Assembly: GCF_029407905.1 (NCBI RefSeq)
Contig: NC_073627.1
Span: 127,733,697 to 127,797,696, forward strand
Reading direction: 5' to 3'
Length of the DNA: 64,000 nucleotides
Source: Bubalus kerabau
Lineage: Eukaryota > Chordata > Mammalia > Artiodactyla > Bovidae
The position numbers and the translations under genes were made by a program. This document shows positions 22,400-34,049 of the stretch, piece by piece. The notes under the pieces were generated by a model. The model ran no database searches. It saw only the letters and a program-made list of their open reading frames with translations, and was not told the DNA's origin. Numbering within the stretch: the stretch's first letter is position 1; each line of letters starts with the position of its first letter.

Positions 22400-22590
22400 A
22401 TTTAGAATCACAGAATGATGGAGCTGGAAGAGAGCTCCTAAGACATCATCATAATCCTCCCCCGTCATTTTACAGAGGGTCAAAAACTGAAGTCCAGAGA
22501 GCGGAAGGGACGTGCCCAAGGTCACCTACTGAATTAGCGGCGGAGCTCAGGTTGGAACCTGGGTCTCCTGATCCCCAGGCCTGTGTCCTC
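22400..22590 (-). repeat. MIR3-like CORE-SINE
   Basis: 'atggagctggaagagagctcc', 'cattttacagagggtc', 'gtgcccaaggtcacc' and 'gaacctgggtctcctga' occur in the order expected for the antisense form of this old SINE. Confidence 0.55.
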
Positions 22591-22829
22591 AACATTTTCC
22601 GATGAATTACTACCTGGTTGTCTTGAAACAAGAGTGGGTAATGCAGTTTTCTTGATGGCTTTACTCCATAGTACTTCACGGGTATGTGAACAAGCCAGGT
22701 GATGCTGAGGAGGCAGAATCTGTTGCACGGGTTGCATTAGGAACATTCTGAGATCTTGGGTTATTCTAGGAACTGTACCCTAGGCACTAAATGCAGGTAG
22801 CCCTCATAATGTCAGCAGCAGCAGTGGCA

Positions 22830-23320
22830 GCTAACACTTAATATTTAACACTCACCCATGTATTGCTAGGCTCTGTTCTATATTCTATATAGTGTTAGTT
22901 GCTCTGTCGTGTCCAACTCTTTGAGACCCCATGGAGTATAGCCCGCCAGCCTCTTCTGTCCATGGAATTCTCCAGGCAAGATTACTGGAGTGGGTTGCTA
23001 TTCCCTTCTGGATCTTTCTGACCTAGGGTTTGAACCTGCATCTCCTGTGTCTCCTGCATTGCAGGCAGATTCTTTACTGCTGAGCTACCAGGGAAGCTCA
23101 TATTCTATATAAGTGCTTCCTATATTTTCATTCATTCAGTCTTCACAACAGTCTTGCAAGGCATTTATTATCATGTACATACTAGCATCATCCTCATTTT
23201 ACAAAGGAGGAAACTGAGGCAGAGAGGCTAAGTAACATGCTCAGGGTCACAGATTGCAAATTGCTGAGCTGGGATTTGAAGCAAGGAATCCAGCTCCAGA
23301 GTCTGGGCTCTTGTAGTCTA
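22830..23320 (-). repeat. MIR SINE, split by a Bov-tA
   Basis: Left piece ('gctaacacttaatatttaac') up to 22894, and right piece (23100-23320) with 'cattttacaaaggaggaaactgagg' and 'gctgagctgggatttgaa'. The older MIR is interrupted by the SINE at 22895-23099. Confidence 0.7.
22895..23099 (-). mobile_element. Bov-tA SINE
   Basis: Antisense copy with the head 'ctgctgagctaccaggga'. The target duplication is ATATTCTATATAGTG / ATATTCTATATAAGTG on either side. Confidence 0.92.
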
Positions 23321-23429
23321 GCCCCATCTACCTTTGTGCTTATCCCACCTTTCTTCTGGATGCCACCCTCCAGTAAACATATACTTCTCTCTCTTGTGTA
23401 TTGTCCTCCTCTCCGGCCATGCTATACTG

Positions 23430-23565
23430 AGAGCTTCTGGTTCCTGAACTTCTGCTTCCTTTTCCTGGAGGATCCTTTTCTTACCTGCACCTGTCAAAGA
23501 TCTTCAAGGCCCAGTTCAAATGCTCTAGACAGAATTTCATATCTAGAATCTCTCTCTTTTCTATA
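23430..23565 (+). repeat. L2 LINE 3' fragment
   Basis: 'ggaggatccttttc..acctg' and 'cttcaaggcccagttcaaatgc' follow the L2 3' end. A second L2-like piece, 'agcatgacattcaaggccgtg', lies at about 23885-23995. Confidence 0.55.
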
Positions 23566-23999
23566 TTTGTGATTCTTACCCTTTTTCAGAGGGTGCTTCA
23601 TGTTTTCAAGAGAGATGGATGTTCTTCCAGACCCACTCTCTAACCTCGCCTCTGCTGGGTGCCCTTACAGGCCAACCTCTGTAGATGCCATCAACCAGAC
23701 CTTCTTGTCCTTGTATTTTTTTTTTTTTTTGGTTCAGCCAATGAGAGGCATCAGATAGAAAGCAGAGGACAGGAGAAGACAGAAGTGAGAATGTTTATTC
23801 CTCTGATGCTCTGAAAAGGACATAGCTGGGGATGTGGGCTTACAATGAAGAAAAGTAAGATGCTGTTTAAGACTTTTCTATGCTTCTCTGGTTCATCAGA
23901 GTAATCCTTAGCATGACATTCAAGGCCGTGTGTGGCCTGGTCCCTGCTCAGCTGGCAGTTTCATCTCTCCCCAGGGACCTCTCTGTGACATATCATAAC

Positions 24000-26380
24000 G
24001 GAGGGGTCTGAGGTCCTGCGAGGAGGAAGGTGAGGGAAACAAAAAGGCTGCCTTTAGAGTCATCAAATGCCCCTTTGACAGGGAGGGTCAGGAGACCTTC
24101 TGACCAGTTCCTGGAGTCAGAATCTTCTGCCAACTGCACATCTCAGAGAAGAGCAGCAAGGATGAGTCAGCAGCAGGTCTGAAGAGTGACTGTGAGAAGC
24201 AGCAGGAACCAGGAGAGACATCAGATACTGGGAAGGAAGAGGGATCTGGGGTGAGGGAAAATGGGGTGGCCTGGATCCATGCTGGAGGTCAGAAGAGCTG
24301 CATAGATGGGAAGGAGCCAAGAATATTGGACTCCCCAGAACTGAGAATCAGGCTGATGATGGGGGAGGCTATGGAGAAGTAGATTTGAGCTTCCTCAAAT
24401 ATTTTTTCTACCAACTAAGTAGAATATTCCTCAAATATTTTTCTACCAACTAAGTCTGTCACTGTTAGGTTTACTTGGGGGTTGTGAGCCCCAAATCAAG
24501 GAAAATAAGACACAGAAGCCCAAATCAAGGAAACCTAAGGGAAAAAAGAGACTATTTGAGTTCATGTAAATGCGTAGTTCAGGGTAGAGTTTGAGGGTTT
24601 GTTGGATGTCTCGCCACTCCTTGCTGGTTCTGGCTTTGTACTTGCTTAGTTCTCTCACTGTGCAGCTGGGCATTGCAGACATAGCTTCAATTCCTACTCT
24701 ACCCAATCTCAGTGAACCTCATTGAAAAGCATATATACAGCTTCAGAGAAGGACTTTGATAGGTCCATGCCCAGAACCAAGCCAACCACTTGGCTGGAAA
24801 TAGGAGCTGATTGTCAGGCCTGGTCACATGTAAACCATATCAGATAGTATCCAACTAGGAAACAGAAAGTATTCTGAATAGAGGGAATTTATTGATTATA
24901 CACAATGCATGGAAAGGCTTCAGGAGCCTTCATGAGAATAGTGAAGCAACCCAGATATTAGCAGGCTATTGCTAATCCTAAATTGAAGGGATAAGAGAGG
25001 TGATGGTGCTGGAGGGGTCACCCAGTGGACCACGGTAGGTCTGTGCAGTGGGAGTTGGATCTAAGCCATGGAAGAAATGCAGCTACAGTACAGGACTCTG
25101 AATCCATCTCTCCCTATATAGAGGGGGACACAAATACCTTGGCTTCTCCCTTTCTTCCCCCTCCAATCTCCTGCCAATGCCTCCCATTGATCAGACCCAC
25201 CAAAACCCAGCTGACATGGGAGTCTGGGACTTCTGAGGTTAGTCCTCTCCTCTCTGCCATACAAAGAAGGGCAGAGGAAAGGCCAGGAGGGATGTGAGGG
25301 CAAACAGACCAGGGAGCAGCATACCACCCATGTCCTGTTAGAACCACTTGACATAAAGAAGTAGCTGTTCCCCCAAGCAACTTGGTGCTGTTATCAGAAG
25401 GGGAAAAGAATGCTAGACAGCATTTACCAGCTGTCCAAGTATGCAGCAGGTTGCTTTGTGAGGTAGTGAGATGTCCATCACTGAAGGTGTTAACAGACAC
25501 TGGATGCCTGTAGTCAGGGATCTGAAGGGGCATTACTGAGTATAATGGAAGATGATCAGGACTGTCCCTAAATCCCTTCCATTCTTACCTTGTATATTTT
25601 CTGTTTTTAGACATGTTATTTTTTCCATAAGCCTAGGTCATTCATTTCTGTGATTAAAAGAGTAACAAACTTGTAAACTGCAAGCAGATTCGATTTGTAA
25701 CACAATGAGGAACCAAGTGGGCCACTGATTGGAAATATATCCTGCTTGCATCTGGTCTTTCTTGCTACATCTTTGCTAGCGTGTCAGCAGTATTATTGCC
25801 AAAAATGAGACCCAAAAGTTTACTTTTACCTTTTTGGCAGAATCAATAAGCTGGATTATTAAAGTTTTGTCTTCCCTCTTTGAAACTCCCAGAAGAAAAG
25901 AAATCACAAGAACAAATCTTGGCATAGAAAGAAAATGAGACAAAGAATGTAATCATAATACTAGTGAATGGTTTTCAGACTGACATCTGTACATTAAGAA
26001 TATGTAAAAATACCAATTTCATGCTCTGACAACTTATTCTGCATCAGGGGTGGGGTAATGCCTTGGGAATGCCACATGTCAAAGCATTACATAATGTCAG
26101 CTATTCATGTGCTCCTTTGATGAGATATCACTGGGAATGGGAATTCCTTAAGGGAGAGATGTCTTAAGAAGAGGGAGGGAGAGGGGAAGCAAAAGGAAAG
26201 GAACGAAAAGGAAGGAAAGAAGAGACAAAGGAAGAAAGCTTTCAAGTCAGAATAAAAGAATGACTGTACAAAGAAAAGTCAATATATACATATATATTTA
26301 AACATATATACAAACCCAATCAAAACAACAGTGGGAGGAGTTACTCATCTATTTTTATTTTCTACAGTTAGAATATCCAC
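24000..26380. other. Intergenic, non-coding, mostly unassigned
   Basis: No gene recognised. A local tandem duplication of about 28 bases (24391-24420 and 24427-24455) and a purine-rich stretch at 26155-26245 are visible. The part at 24880-25450 looks like an old interspersed repeat of unassigned class. Confidence 0.45.
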
Positions 26381-26700
26381 GTTGGATTTCTTTCATATGT
26401 AAAAGTTATTTTTCACCCGAATTTTTATAACATCAACAAATACCTTGCCCAAATGCATAATTTCATACAGTGGCTATCATATAAGTAAAAATTCACATTT
26501 TCTGTTTTTTATCATAACAATTTCCCCATATTATCATATAGGCTTCACAAAGACCAATTAAATTACTTAAGTATATTCCAAAGTATACTTGTGCTAAAAT
26601 TTACTTGTCTATTCTTGTGTCATTGGACTTTTAGGGTTCCTCTTCATTTTTACGTAATTACAGATAATGGCAGATGCACATCTTCATACATCCAATGCTT
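26380..26700 (-). repeat. L1M 3'-UTR fragment, antisense
   Basis: AT-rich, with the L1M-type order 'aatttcatacag', 'cccatattatcatatagg', 'ttacgtaattacag'. Diverged, with approximate ends. Confidence 0.4.
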
Positions 26701-26817
26701 TCAACAAACTTTTCTATGACAGGTACTGTGTTAGGCAATAGGGATTATCTGGAAGGATTCCACTTCTGGGTCAGGAGGGAAATACAAATGAACGTGCAAT
26801 TACAATTCAGAACTCTA

Positions 26818-26986
26818 ACCGTCTGCTACCTGATGTGTGGTTCACAGACCAGCAGCATCAGCTTCACCGGGGATCTTGTTAGAAATGGAAAATCTTCTGC
26901 CCCACCCCAGACCTACTGAATCAGAATCTGAATTTTAACAAGATCCCCAAGTGATTTGTGTGCACATTACAAGTTTGAGAAACTGT
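26818..26986 (+). repeat. MER5A (hAT-Charlie MITE)
   Basis: A clear match in order: 'gaccagcagcatcagcttcacc', 'ttgttagaaatgg', 'ccccaccccagacctactg', 'aatcagaatctg', 'gtttgagaaactgtc'. Confidence 0.85.
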
Positions 26987-27204
26987 CAATCCCAATCCTC
27001 TCCTGTCTGCCTTGGCAGGTCACCGGATTGATCATTTTCAAGTCTTCCCTGCCTTTCTAGTTTCTTTTCTATTTTTCCACAGCTACAAACATGCTCAGGT
27101 CTCTCTTAAAAATACACTAAAACCCCTCAAACCTTAATGTTACTTTCGTTCTTCTAAGACCCTCAAAAGACTCACCATGTATATTCTTCATAACAGAACT
27201 TCTC

Positions 27205-27278
27205 TCACCAGGGATTGAACTCATGCCCCCTGCAGTAGGGGCTCAGAGTCTTAACCACTGGACCACCAGGGAAGTCCC
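27205..27278 (-). mobile_element. CHR-type tRNA SINE, head only
   Basis: 'accagggattgaactcatgcc' to 'aaccactggaccaccagggaag'. Only the tRNA-like part remains. Confidence 0.7.
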
Positions 27279-27279
27279 T

Positions 27280-28225
27280 AAGCTCATATTATTGATGACA
27301 TGCTTTGAGATTTCTTTTATGGAATCTGATGATTCTTAAATAGATTAGGATCTCAAAAGTCTTGCTAGTCAATGTTCATTATACAGTCACTTAGATATAA
27401 GCCTTGAGGCACAAATCCAACTAGGAATAATAATGAATGAGAGTAGATCCTTGAAATACTAGCTCCCTATCCCTAGGATATTAACATAGTGAGACTATTA
27501 TTACTTATATAGTTTGATTTATGGTATATATTTTTAAAATTTCATGATTTCATAAGGAAAAGCAGTCTCCAGGAAAAATTAAAAGCCATTGACATGAATG
27601 TCTAAATTTTCAGGAATGATTTCATAGCCTGGATGAAAATTGTGTGCTCTCTCGGTCACCTTGCAATTTGAAGAACTGAAAAATCATGAATAATAAAAAA
27701 GGATGTTAAACTTTTCAACAAATCCAGATGGGTACCAATGTCATTGAGAATTCCTGAGAATCACCTTGATTGCTGCTTCAGACTAGGAGCCTGAATTAAT
27801 ATCACTTCCCATTTGGGCTTTAAGTTACACAGTTTCTATAATTACATTTTAAAACTGTACTGACGTTGTCTATTATTTTTGGCAAATGAAAAACATCCCA
27901 ACTTTAAAGGGTAACATTCAGTCATTTCACTTACCAGTCTCTATTTCTGCTTTAACCTTTCAGAATTGGGTGCAGCTGAAAGAATGACAGACTATGAACT
28001 GGAAGCCAGCGCTAACATTTTCACTGGGTACTTGCAAACTCTGTCTTCATTTTGGGTCCTAGATTTCCCTTCTGTAAAATGATGGAGCTGTTCTCCTAGA
28101 TGTCCCTTTGAGCCACTGTTCTAGTGTTTCTTATTCTACAGTCACTGGATGAAGAGAAATTGTCAATGAAATGACAGGGTAGCCAAAAGAATTCAAGTTT
28201 CTTTTTTGAGGGCTTGAATAAGGCT
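27280..28225. other. Intergenic, non-coding, one MIR-like piece
   Basis: Unassigned AT-rich sequence. A MIR-class fragment lies at about 28005-28125 ('cctagatttcccttctgtaaaatgatgg'). Confidence 0.5.
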
Positions 28226-28419
28226 TTTTTTTTTAAGTACTTTTTTTTTTAATGTGGACCATTTTTAAAGTCTTTGTATAATTTGTTACAATATTGCTTC
28301 TGTTTTATGTTTTGGTTTTTCGGCTGAGAGGCATGCAGGATCTTAGCTCCTTGACCAGGGATCAAACCTGCATCCCCTGCATTGGAAGTCTTAACCACTG
28401 GACCACCAGGGAAGCCCCC
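28226..28419 (-). mobile_element. CHR-type tRNA SINE
   Basis: Antisense: T-rich tail, 'gttacaatattgcttctg' body, head 'aaccactggaccaccaggga'. Confidence 0.8.
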
Positions 28420-28930
28420 CATAAAGAAGGCTTAATCTTCTTTTCTAATCTTAGGGAGCAGGGAACTGGGTCCATTTGGGGATCATGTTGCTCATCATTC
28501 CTACCCTCCCTCATCTCCCAATCTCCCCATGTCATGCCACGTTCTGGACAGTGGGAGTCACTGATTGTTTCTCAGTGTGAGAGTCACACTTACCAGTTTT
28601 CTTTGCTTATCTTATTCCTTTGCCAGAAGATCCTCCTGCCTTCTCTATCTAGTAAACTCTTTTTCTTTTCAGTTTTACTTTTACTTTTATATTTTGACAT
28701 AATTTTAGACTTAAATATAAATTGCAAAACGAGTACAAAGAATTCTCAAATACCTTTTACCCAGAATCCCGAAATGTTAACTTTTTATCACATTCTCCCT
28801 TCTCTCTTCCTTTCCTTTGCCTCCAACACAATTTTTTTCTGAATCACTTGAGAATCAGTTTCAGACATGATGTCCTTTTACTGCAAGTACTTCAGATTAT
28901 ACAGTCTAAAAAGACAAGGACATTCTCTTA

Positions 28931-29141
28931 TGGAGGGATTGTCAGATGGCTCACTGGTAAAGAAGCTGCCTACCAATGCAGGAAACAAGAGATGAGCGTT
29001 TCATCTCTGTGTCAGGAAGATCTCCCAGAGGAGGAAATGGCAACCCACACCAGGATTCTTACCAGGATAATCCCACAGACAGAGGAGCCTGGTGGGCTAT
29101 TGTCCATGTGGTCACAACGAATCGGATGTGACTGAGCACAC
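28931..29141 (+). mobile_element. Bov-tA SINE
   Basis: Diverged Bov-tA ('cagatggctcactggtaaag' .. 'cggatgtgactgagc') inserted in the L1M. Target duplication ACATTCTCTTA at 28920-28930 and 29142-29152. Confidence 0.88.
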
Positions 29142-29739
29142 ACATTCTCTTACATAACTATAATACAAATATAAACGACTGTGGGGCATGGGGCCCAAAT
29201 CCAGAAAAAAAAAAGATCAGAAGAAACAGCTACAGAGCACTGTCATCAAATCTAGCTTTATTTGGATTTTGCCAATTGTCCCAATAATATCCTTTATGGC
29301 AAAAGAAAGTCCCAGATCACACAATGAATTTATTATGTATCATGTCTCTTTTATTCTCCTTTAGTGCAGGACAGTTCTCTGTCATTGTTTTTATGACACT
29401 GACATTTATGAAATGTTTGAAGGGTCAAGTATTTTGTAGAATGTCTCTCCATTTGTTTTTGTCTCACAGTTTCTCATGATTATATTCAGCTTATGGGCTT
29501 TGGTAGGAGTACCACAGAAGTGATGTGTTCTTCCCAGTGAATTACATCTCTCTCTCTCTTTAAGTGAAAAACCCTCTTTCTTCCCTTCCACTCCCACTCC
29601 CTTCTTCAGAAGTCAGTAATCACTGTTATAGATTGGCATCCATCTAGTATTTTCTCTAGGCATTTATATAAAGACATATCTATATATAGCCACACAGAAT
29701 CTTTATAAACTATAACAAAAATGAGTTCATGATATACCT

Positions 29740-30013
29740 GCTGCTGCTGCTGCTAAGTCACTTCAGTCGTGTCCGACTCTGTGTGACCCCATAGACAGCA
29801 GCCCACCAGGCTCCCGTCCCTGGGATTCTCCAGGCAAGAATACTGGAGTGGGTTGCCATTTCCTTCTTCGGTGCATGAAAGTGAAAAGTGAAAGTGAAGT
29901 CGCTCAGTTGTGTCCCACTCTTTGCGACACCATGGACTGTAACCTACCAGGCTCCTCTGTCCATGGAATTTCCCAGGCAAGAGTACTGGAGTGGGTTGCC
30001 ATTGCCTTCTCCT
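29740..30013 (-). mobile_element. Bov-A2 dimeric SINE
   Basis: Antisense dimer starting with the (CTG)n form of the AGC tail. The target duplication is CATGATATACCT / CATAATATACCT, one mismatch. Confidence 0.92.
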
Positions 30014-30167
30014 CATAATATACCTACTGCTCTGCAATTTGTCTATTTCACTTAACTGTATGTCTTGGAGATCTTTCTATGTAAGTATATTCAGATTTAT
30101 CACATTCTTTTAAAAGCAGCATAATATAAAAAAAAATAGTATAGCTATATCCTTGTTTATTTCATGC

Positions 30168-30356
30168 CCTAGGGCTCAGTTGGTAAAGAGTCTGCCTGCA
30201 ATGCAAGAGACCCAGGTTCAATCCCTGGGTTGGGAAGGTCCCCTGGAGAAGGAAATGACAAATCACTCCAGTATTCTTGCCTTGGAGAATCCCATGCACA
30301 GTGGAGCCTGTAGACCATGGGGTCACAAGAGTTGGACACGACCGAACAACTAAACC
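30168..30356 (+). mobile_element. Bov-tA SINE
   Basis: 'gctcagttggtaaagagtctg' head, 'actccagtattcttgcc' body, 'gttggacacgaccgaacaac' end. It lies within the L1M block. Confidence 0.88.
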
Positions 30357-30919
30357 TATTGATGAATATTTATGTTGTTTTCCTTTCTTTCTATCACAAT
30401 CTTTCTACATATATTTAAGAACATAGTTCACAATTTTGATGGATCCTATCAACTAGCTCCCTTAAAAGGCTTTTCCAATTGGTATTTCTATCCACAGTGT
30501 ATGAGGTCATTTGCATTTTTCTGATTATTAGTGATGCTGAATACCTCTGATTATAGTTCACAGCCTTTTGGATTTCTTCTGTGAATGGCCTGTTGGTGTT
30601 CTTTGTAGTTAGGATGTTGGACTGTTGTTGTTTTACTAACCACTTACTTGGCCCCCTCCTCTGCAGAAGGAGGCTTCTTTACTTACCCTAGGCAGTCAGC
30701 TGCTCTCTCCTTTGCTGTTTCATAACACTGTTCAAACTGCACCCAGGTCTTCATTTGGCAAACATTCCACACTGAATCCACTCATTCCACAAGTGATCTC
30801 TGGGAACTTGCTATCTCTGTGTACTCTGCCTTGGGTTAAGTGCTGGGAAGACAGGAGCAATTCATCATAATCTTCACCCTTGAGGAGTTTAGTTTTGAAT
30901 GGCAGCTTTGGGTATAGAA

Positions 30920-31110
30920 AAGAGCATAGTTTTGGATTGACACAAGACTTGAGTTTGAATCCTAGCTGTGCAATTTAGAGGAAGTCACATGACCTCATCA
31001 ACTCACAATTTCCACACTAATGAAATGGGCTAACACTCCCTTACAATATATCTGAGAAACAATACACCTAAGCGGCTCACAAGGGCCTGTTACATGGTAG
31101 ACTTTCCATG
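30920..31110 (+). repeat. MIR SINE
   Basis: 'gacttgagtttgaatcctagctgtgcaattt..aagtcacatgacc' followed by 'aatgaaatgggctaac' is a nearly full MIR. Confidence 0.7.
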
Positions 31111-31249
31111 ACAGGATAGTAATGGAAAGGCAACTGGTAAAAGGTCAAAATGATTAGTGAGTTTTCAGAGGTTCTAGGTACTAGAAGAAAATAAAGGAGG
31201 TAGTGCCTCTGTCTGCAATGGAAGGGTAAGGACAAGTCACTTACCCAGA

Positions 31250-31597
31250 TCCTGCTCCCCTATATCCCCGACCTTGCCTGCCCTCTGCAGCAGCTTTCTG
31301 CCATGTCCTGGTTCCTCACCCATTTCCCCCTACATCCCCCCACCTTGCCTGCCCTTTGCAGCAGCTTTCTGCCATGTCCTGGTCCCTCACCCATTTCCCC
31401 CTATATCCCCCCACCTTGCCTGCCCTTTGCAGCAGCTTTCTGCCATGTCCTGGTCCCTCACCCATTTCCCACTATATCCCCCCACCTTGTCTGCCCTTTG
31501 CAGCAGCTTTCTGCCATGTCCTGGTCCCTCACCCATTTCCCCCTATATCCCCCCACCTTGCCTGCCCTTTGCAGCAGCTTTCTGCCATGTCCTGGTT
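31250..31597. repeat. 71-bp minisatellite, about 4.9 copies
   Basis: The anchor GCAGCAGCTTTCTGCCATG starts at 31287, 31358, 31429, 31500 and 31571, exactly 71 bases apart each time. Units are nearly identical and C/T-rich on the plus strand. Because 71 is not a multiple of three, the overlapping Pro/Cys-rich ORFs in three frames (31274-31907) are by-products. Confidence 0.97.
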
Positions 31598-31794
31598 ACC
31601 CCAGTTTAGCTGCTTACTGTTGATGGAGTACTGCCATTGCCCTGGGGAAAGCAGGTGCTTCCTTTCTCAAATAAATGGATTCTTTAGAACATTCTCTGTA
31701 AGAGAGGCTCCAGGATATTCATGCATGCTGCCACCTGTGATCTCAAGAGGTGTGGACCAGAGACAGTGTGAGGTGGAAAGAGAAATACTATGTG

Positions 31795-31940
31795 TGGGGA
31801 GAGCCTCAGAGACCTGGATGACACATACAGCTCTGCCTCTGCCAGGTGACTCTCAGCAGATCTCTTCCCTTGTTGGTTTCAGTTTCCCCATCACAATAGG
31901 AGACTAATTCTCATGATTTCTAAGAGCCATCTAAATGAGA
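31795..31940 (+). repeat. MIR SINE
   Basis: 'cctctgccaggtgactctcagcag' followed by 'tttcagtttccccatcacaataggag' follows the MIR core. Confidence 0.6.
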
Positions 31941-32630
31941 TCTCACCATGTAAAGGCAGGCTGTGTGTATATATACACTACTCTCCTTGGTTAGAAATCT
32001 CCACATCCCTGGGCTCCCTGTAGCTCTTTATATCATCTTAGTATCATGGAGCACTACACTGCATTCCAGTTATTTGGAGTCATGACAAGGTTTCCCACTG
32101 AACCGACAGCTGGATCCATATCCATATTCCTTTAACACCATTACTGAGTGTTTTCTGTCAAGCACTATGTTAGCTGGTGAAGATACAAAGACAAAACATC
32201 TATTTCTGTTTTCTGGGAGTCCATCCTCCAGTTAGGAGACAATTTTAAGAGAAACACAACTGCCTTGATGGAGGTTTCTCCAAAGTGTAGGGAAGCCCAG
32301 GGAAGGCATGTTTGTTCTCTCTGTCTGAGTTGGAAGGTTTCCCTGAAGACCCAGTGTTCAGCAGAGTAGGGTGGACTTTATAGGCTGTAGGGGTGCTCTC
32401 TGTAAAGGCAAAGGTAGGATAGAACATAGTGTTGTTGCAGCAACTGCCCAGTCTTCAGCTTGGCAGTGAAGAAGTAGGCACATGTCAGCTCATGAAGTGT
32501 TCTTCATGCTATCCAAAGAACTCTAGGTTTTATGACATAACCTGCCAGGAGTAATTGAAGCATTTTTAAGCGTATGAACATACCAAATCTTTGTTGAGTG
32601 CAGGAGTAATAGTGGGAGAACTGGGCACAG
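31941..32630. other. Intergenic, non-coding
   Basis: The piece at about 32130-32245 resembles a common old repeat ending ('agcactatgttagctggtgaagatac'). Nothing else was recognised. Confidence 0.45.
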
Positions 32631-32634
32631 TAAA

Positions 32635-32795
32635 TAGGAACATTTCTTAACTTTGTGGCCTTGGGCAAGTTACTTAGCCTCTGAATCTGTTTCCTTTTTT
32701 AAAACTCTCAACCTCAAATAGTTGTTAAAATTTCAAAGTTTATATGTAGTAAATTTATAGACATAAGACTAACATTTGATAAAAGCTCAGTATAT
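32635..32795 (+). repeat. MIR SINE
   Basis: 'ggccttgggcaagttacttagcctctgaatctg' is an unmistakable MIR core. Confidence 0.75.
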
Positions 32796-32899
32796 TGTTT
32801 TTTAAAAGAGAACATTTTTTTTCCCCACACAAACACACATTACCTAACAATCTAGTAATTTCTGTGGCCCATTTCTTGCCTGTTTCCTCCTCTGAAAAA

Positions 32900-32901
<2 letters not shown>

Positions 32902-32930
<29 letters not shown>
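32902..32930 (+). repeat. (TG)n microsatellite
   Basis: About 14 uninterrupted TG units, next to an antisense Bov-tA copy. Likely polymorphic. Confidence 0.97.
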
Positions 32931-32933
<3 letters not shown>

Positions 32934-32939
32934 CACGTG

Positions 32940-33117
32940 TGCTCGGGCAAGTCCAGCCAGGTCACTCTGTCCATGGAATTTTCCAGGCAAGAATACTAGA
33001 GTAGGATACCATTTCCTTTTCCAGGGGATCTTCCCCACCCAGGGATTGAACCCCTGTCTCCTGCATCTCCTGCACTGGCAGGTGGATTCTTTACCACTGC
33101 ACTACCTGGGCTTCCTG
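32940..33117 (-). mobile_element. Bov-tA SINE
   Basis: Antisense copy: 'ccaggcaagaatactagagtagg' to the head 'accactgcactacctgggc'. Confidence 0.88.
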
Positions 33118-33369
33118 CAAAATGGGTGGGTCCTCCAATTTTATCTTTTCACTGTATCCTGTCTTCCTTCCTAGCACTTACCATAATGTTAACTAACATT
33201 TCTAATTATTTTCCAGATCAAACTCTGACTATAATTAACTATTTGTATTCTGCTTCTTTGGTAGACTCTAGCTCTACGAGACCAGAGATTTTTAAAAAAT
33301 TTTACTATTATATCTGCAATTGCTAACACTGTCTGGCTCTTAACATATGTTCAACATCATATGGGATGA

Positions 33370-33662
33370 TAAGAGTCGGACACGACTCTTTGCAACCCCA
33401 TGGACTGCAGCACACCAGGCTTCCCTGTCCATCACCAACTCCCGAAGCTTACTCAAACTCATGTCCATTGATTGGTGATACCATCCAACCATCTCATCCT
33501 CTGTCGTCCCCTTCTCCTCCCGCCTTCAATCTTTCCCAGCATCAGGGTCTTTTCAAATGAGTCAGTTCTTCGCATCAGGTGGCCAAAGTATTGGAGTTTC
33601 ATCAGCTTCAGCATCAGTCCTTCCAATGAATATTCAGGACTGATTTCCTTTAGGATTGATTC
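33370..33662 (-). mobile_element. BovB LINE 3' fragment
   Basis: Antisense 3' end, from 'gagtcggacacgactctttgc' to 'ccttccaatgaatattcagg'. Truncated and non-coding. Confidence 0.92.
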
Positions 33663-34049
33663 CTTTATATGTTCAAATAAATGTTGGCAAAACTAATCAA
33701 TGTTAAAGATTATCTTTCAAGCCTGTTGTCAAGGGCCAACGAATTGATAAAGATGGACAGTGAGTTTATAATGAAAATAATTTGCGAGAAGAGGAACCTG
33801 AAGTTAGGGACTCCCAACACAATCTGTAGCTGCCTGAGGCTTCCAAAGGACCAGTACTGACTTCAATCTTTAGCAAGCATGCAGTTCTTAAAGGTTCACA
33901 AAGAATTAAATGTTGTCTTCTATTATAGTATAAAAAAGAGCCGAAAGTGCCCCAGTGTAAACTAAGTTCAACTTCAACTTAGACATGGAAGGGGCTTGCC
34001 TAAGATCACCTAGCTCAAGAGAGAAGGATCTAGAAGCCAGGCGCTCTCA
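33663..34049. other. Intergenic sequence before the ZCCHC7 CpG island
   Basis: Unassigned AT-rich sequence. No ORF or repeat recognised. Confidence 0.5.

Larger units (their letters stand above)
28672..30620 (-). repeat. L1M 3' region, antisense, carrying three SINE insertions
   Basis: L1M 3'-UTR texture is visible in pieces 28672-28930, 29142-29739, 30014-30167 and 30357-30620. Cues include 'gccaattgtcccaataatatcc', 'gtagaatgtctctcc', 'gtaccacagaagtgatg' and 'ttcacttaactgtatgtcttgg'. The intervening pieces are ruminant SINEs. It could be two adjacent L1M copies. Confidence 0.7.

Noticed and set aside
31250..31597. CRISPR-like array
   Set aside because: Units are contiguous 71-bp repeats with no distinct spacers, in a mammalian genome.
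31274..31907. Three overlapping Pro/Cys-rich ORFs
   Set aside because: They are a by-product of a 71-bp minisatellite that keeps all three frames open.
3393..34000. Endogenous bornavirus-like nucleoprotein locus, known between these genes in human
   Set aside because: No ORF or decayed copy that I could recognise is present in this interval.
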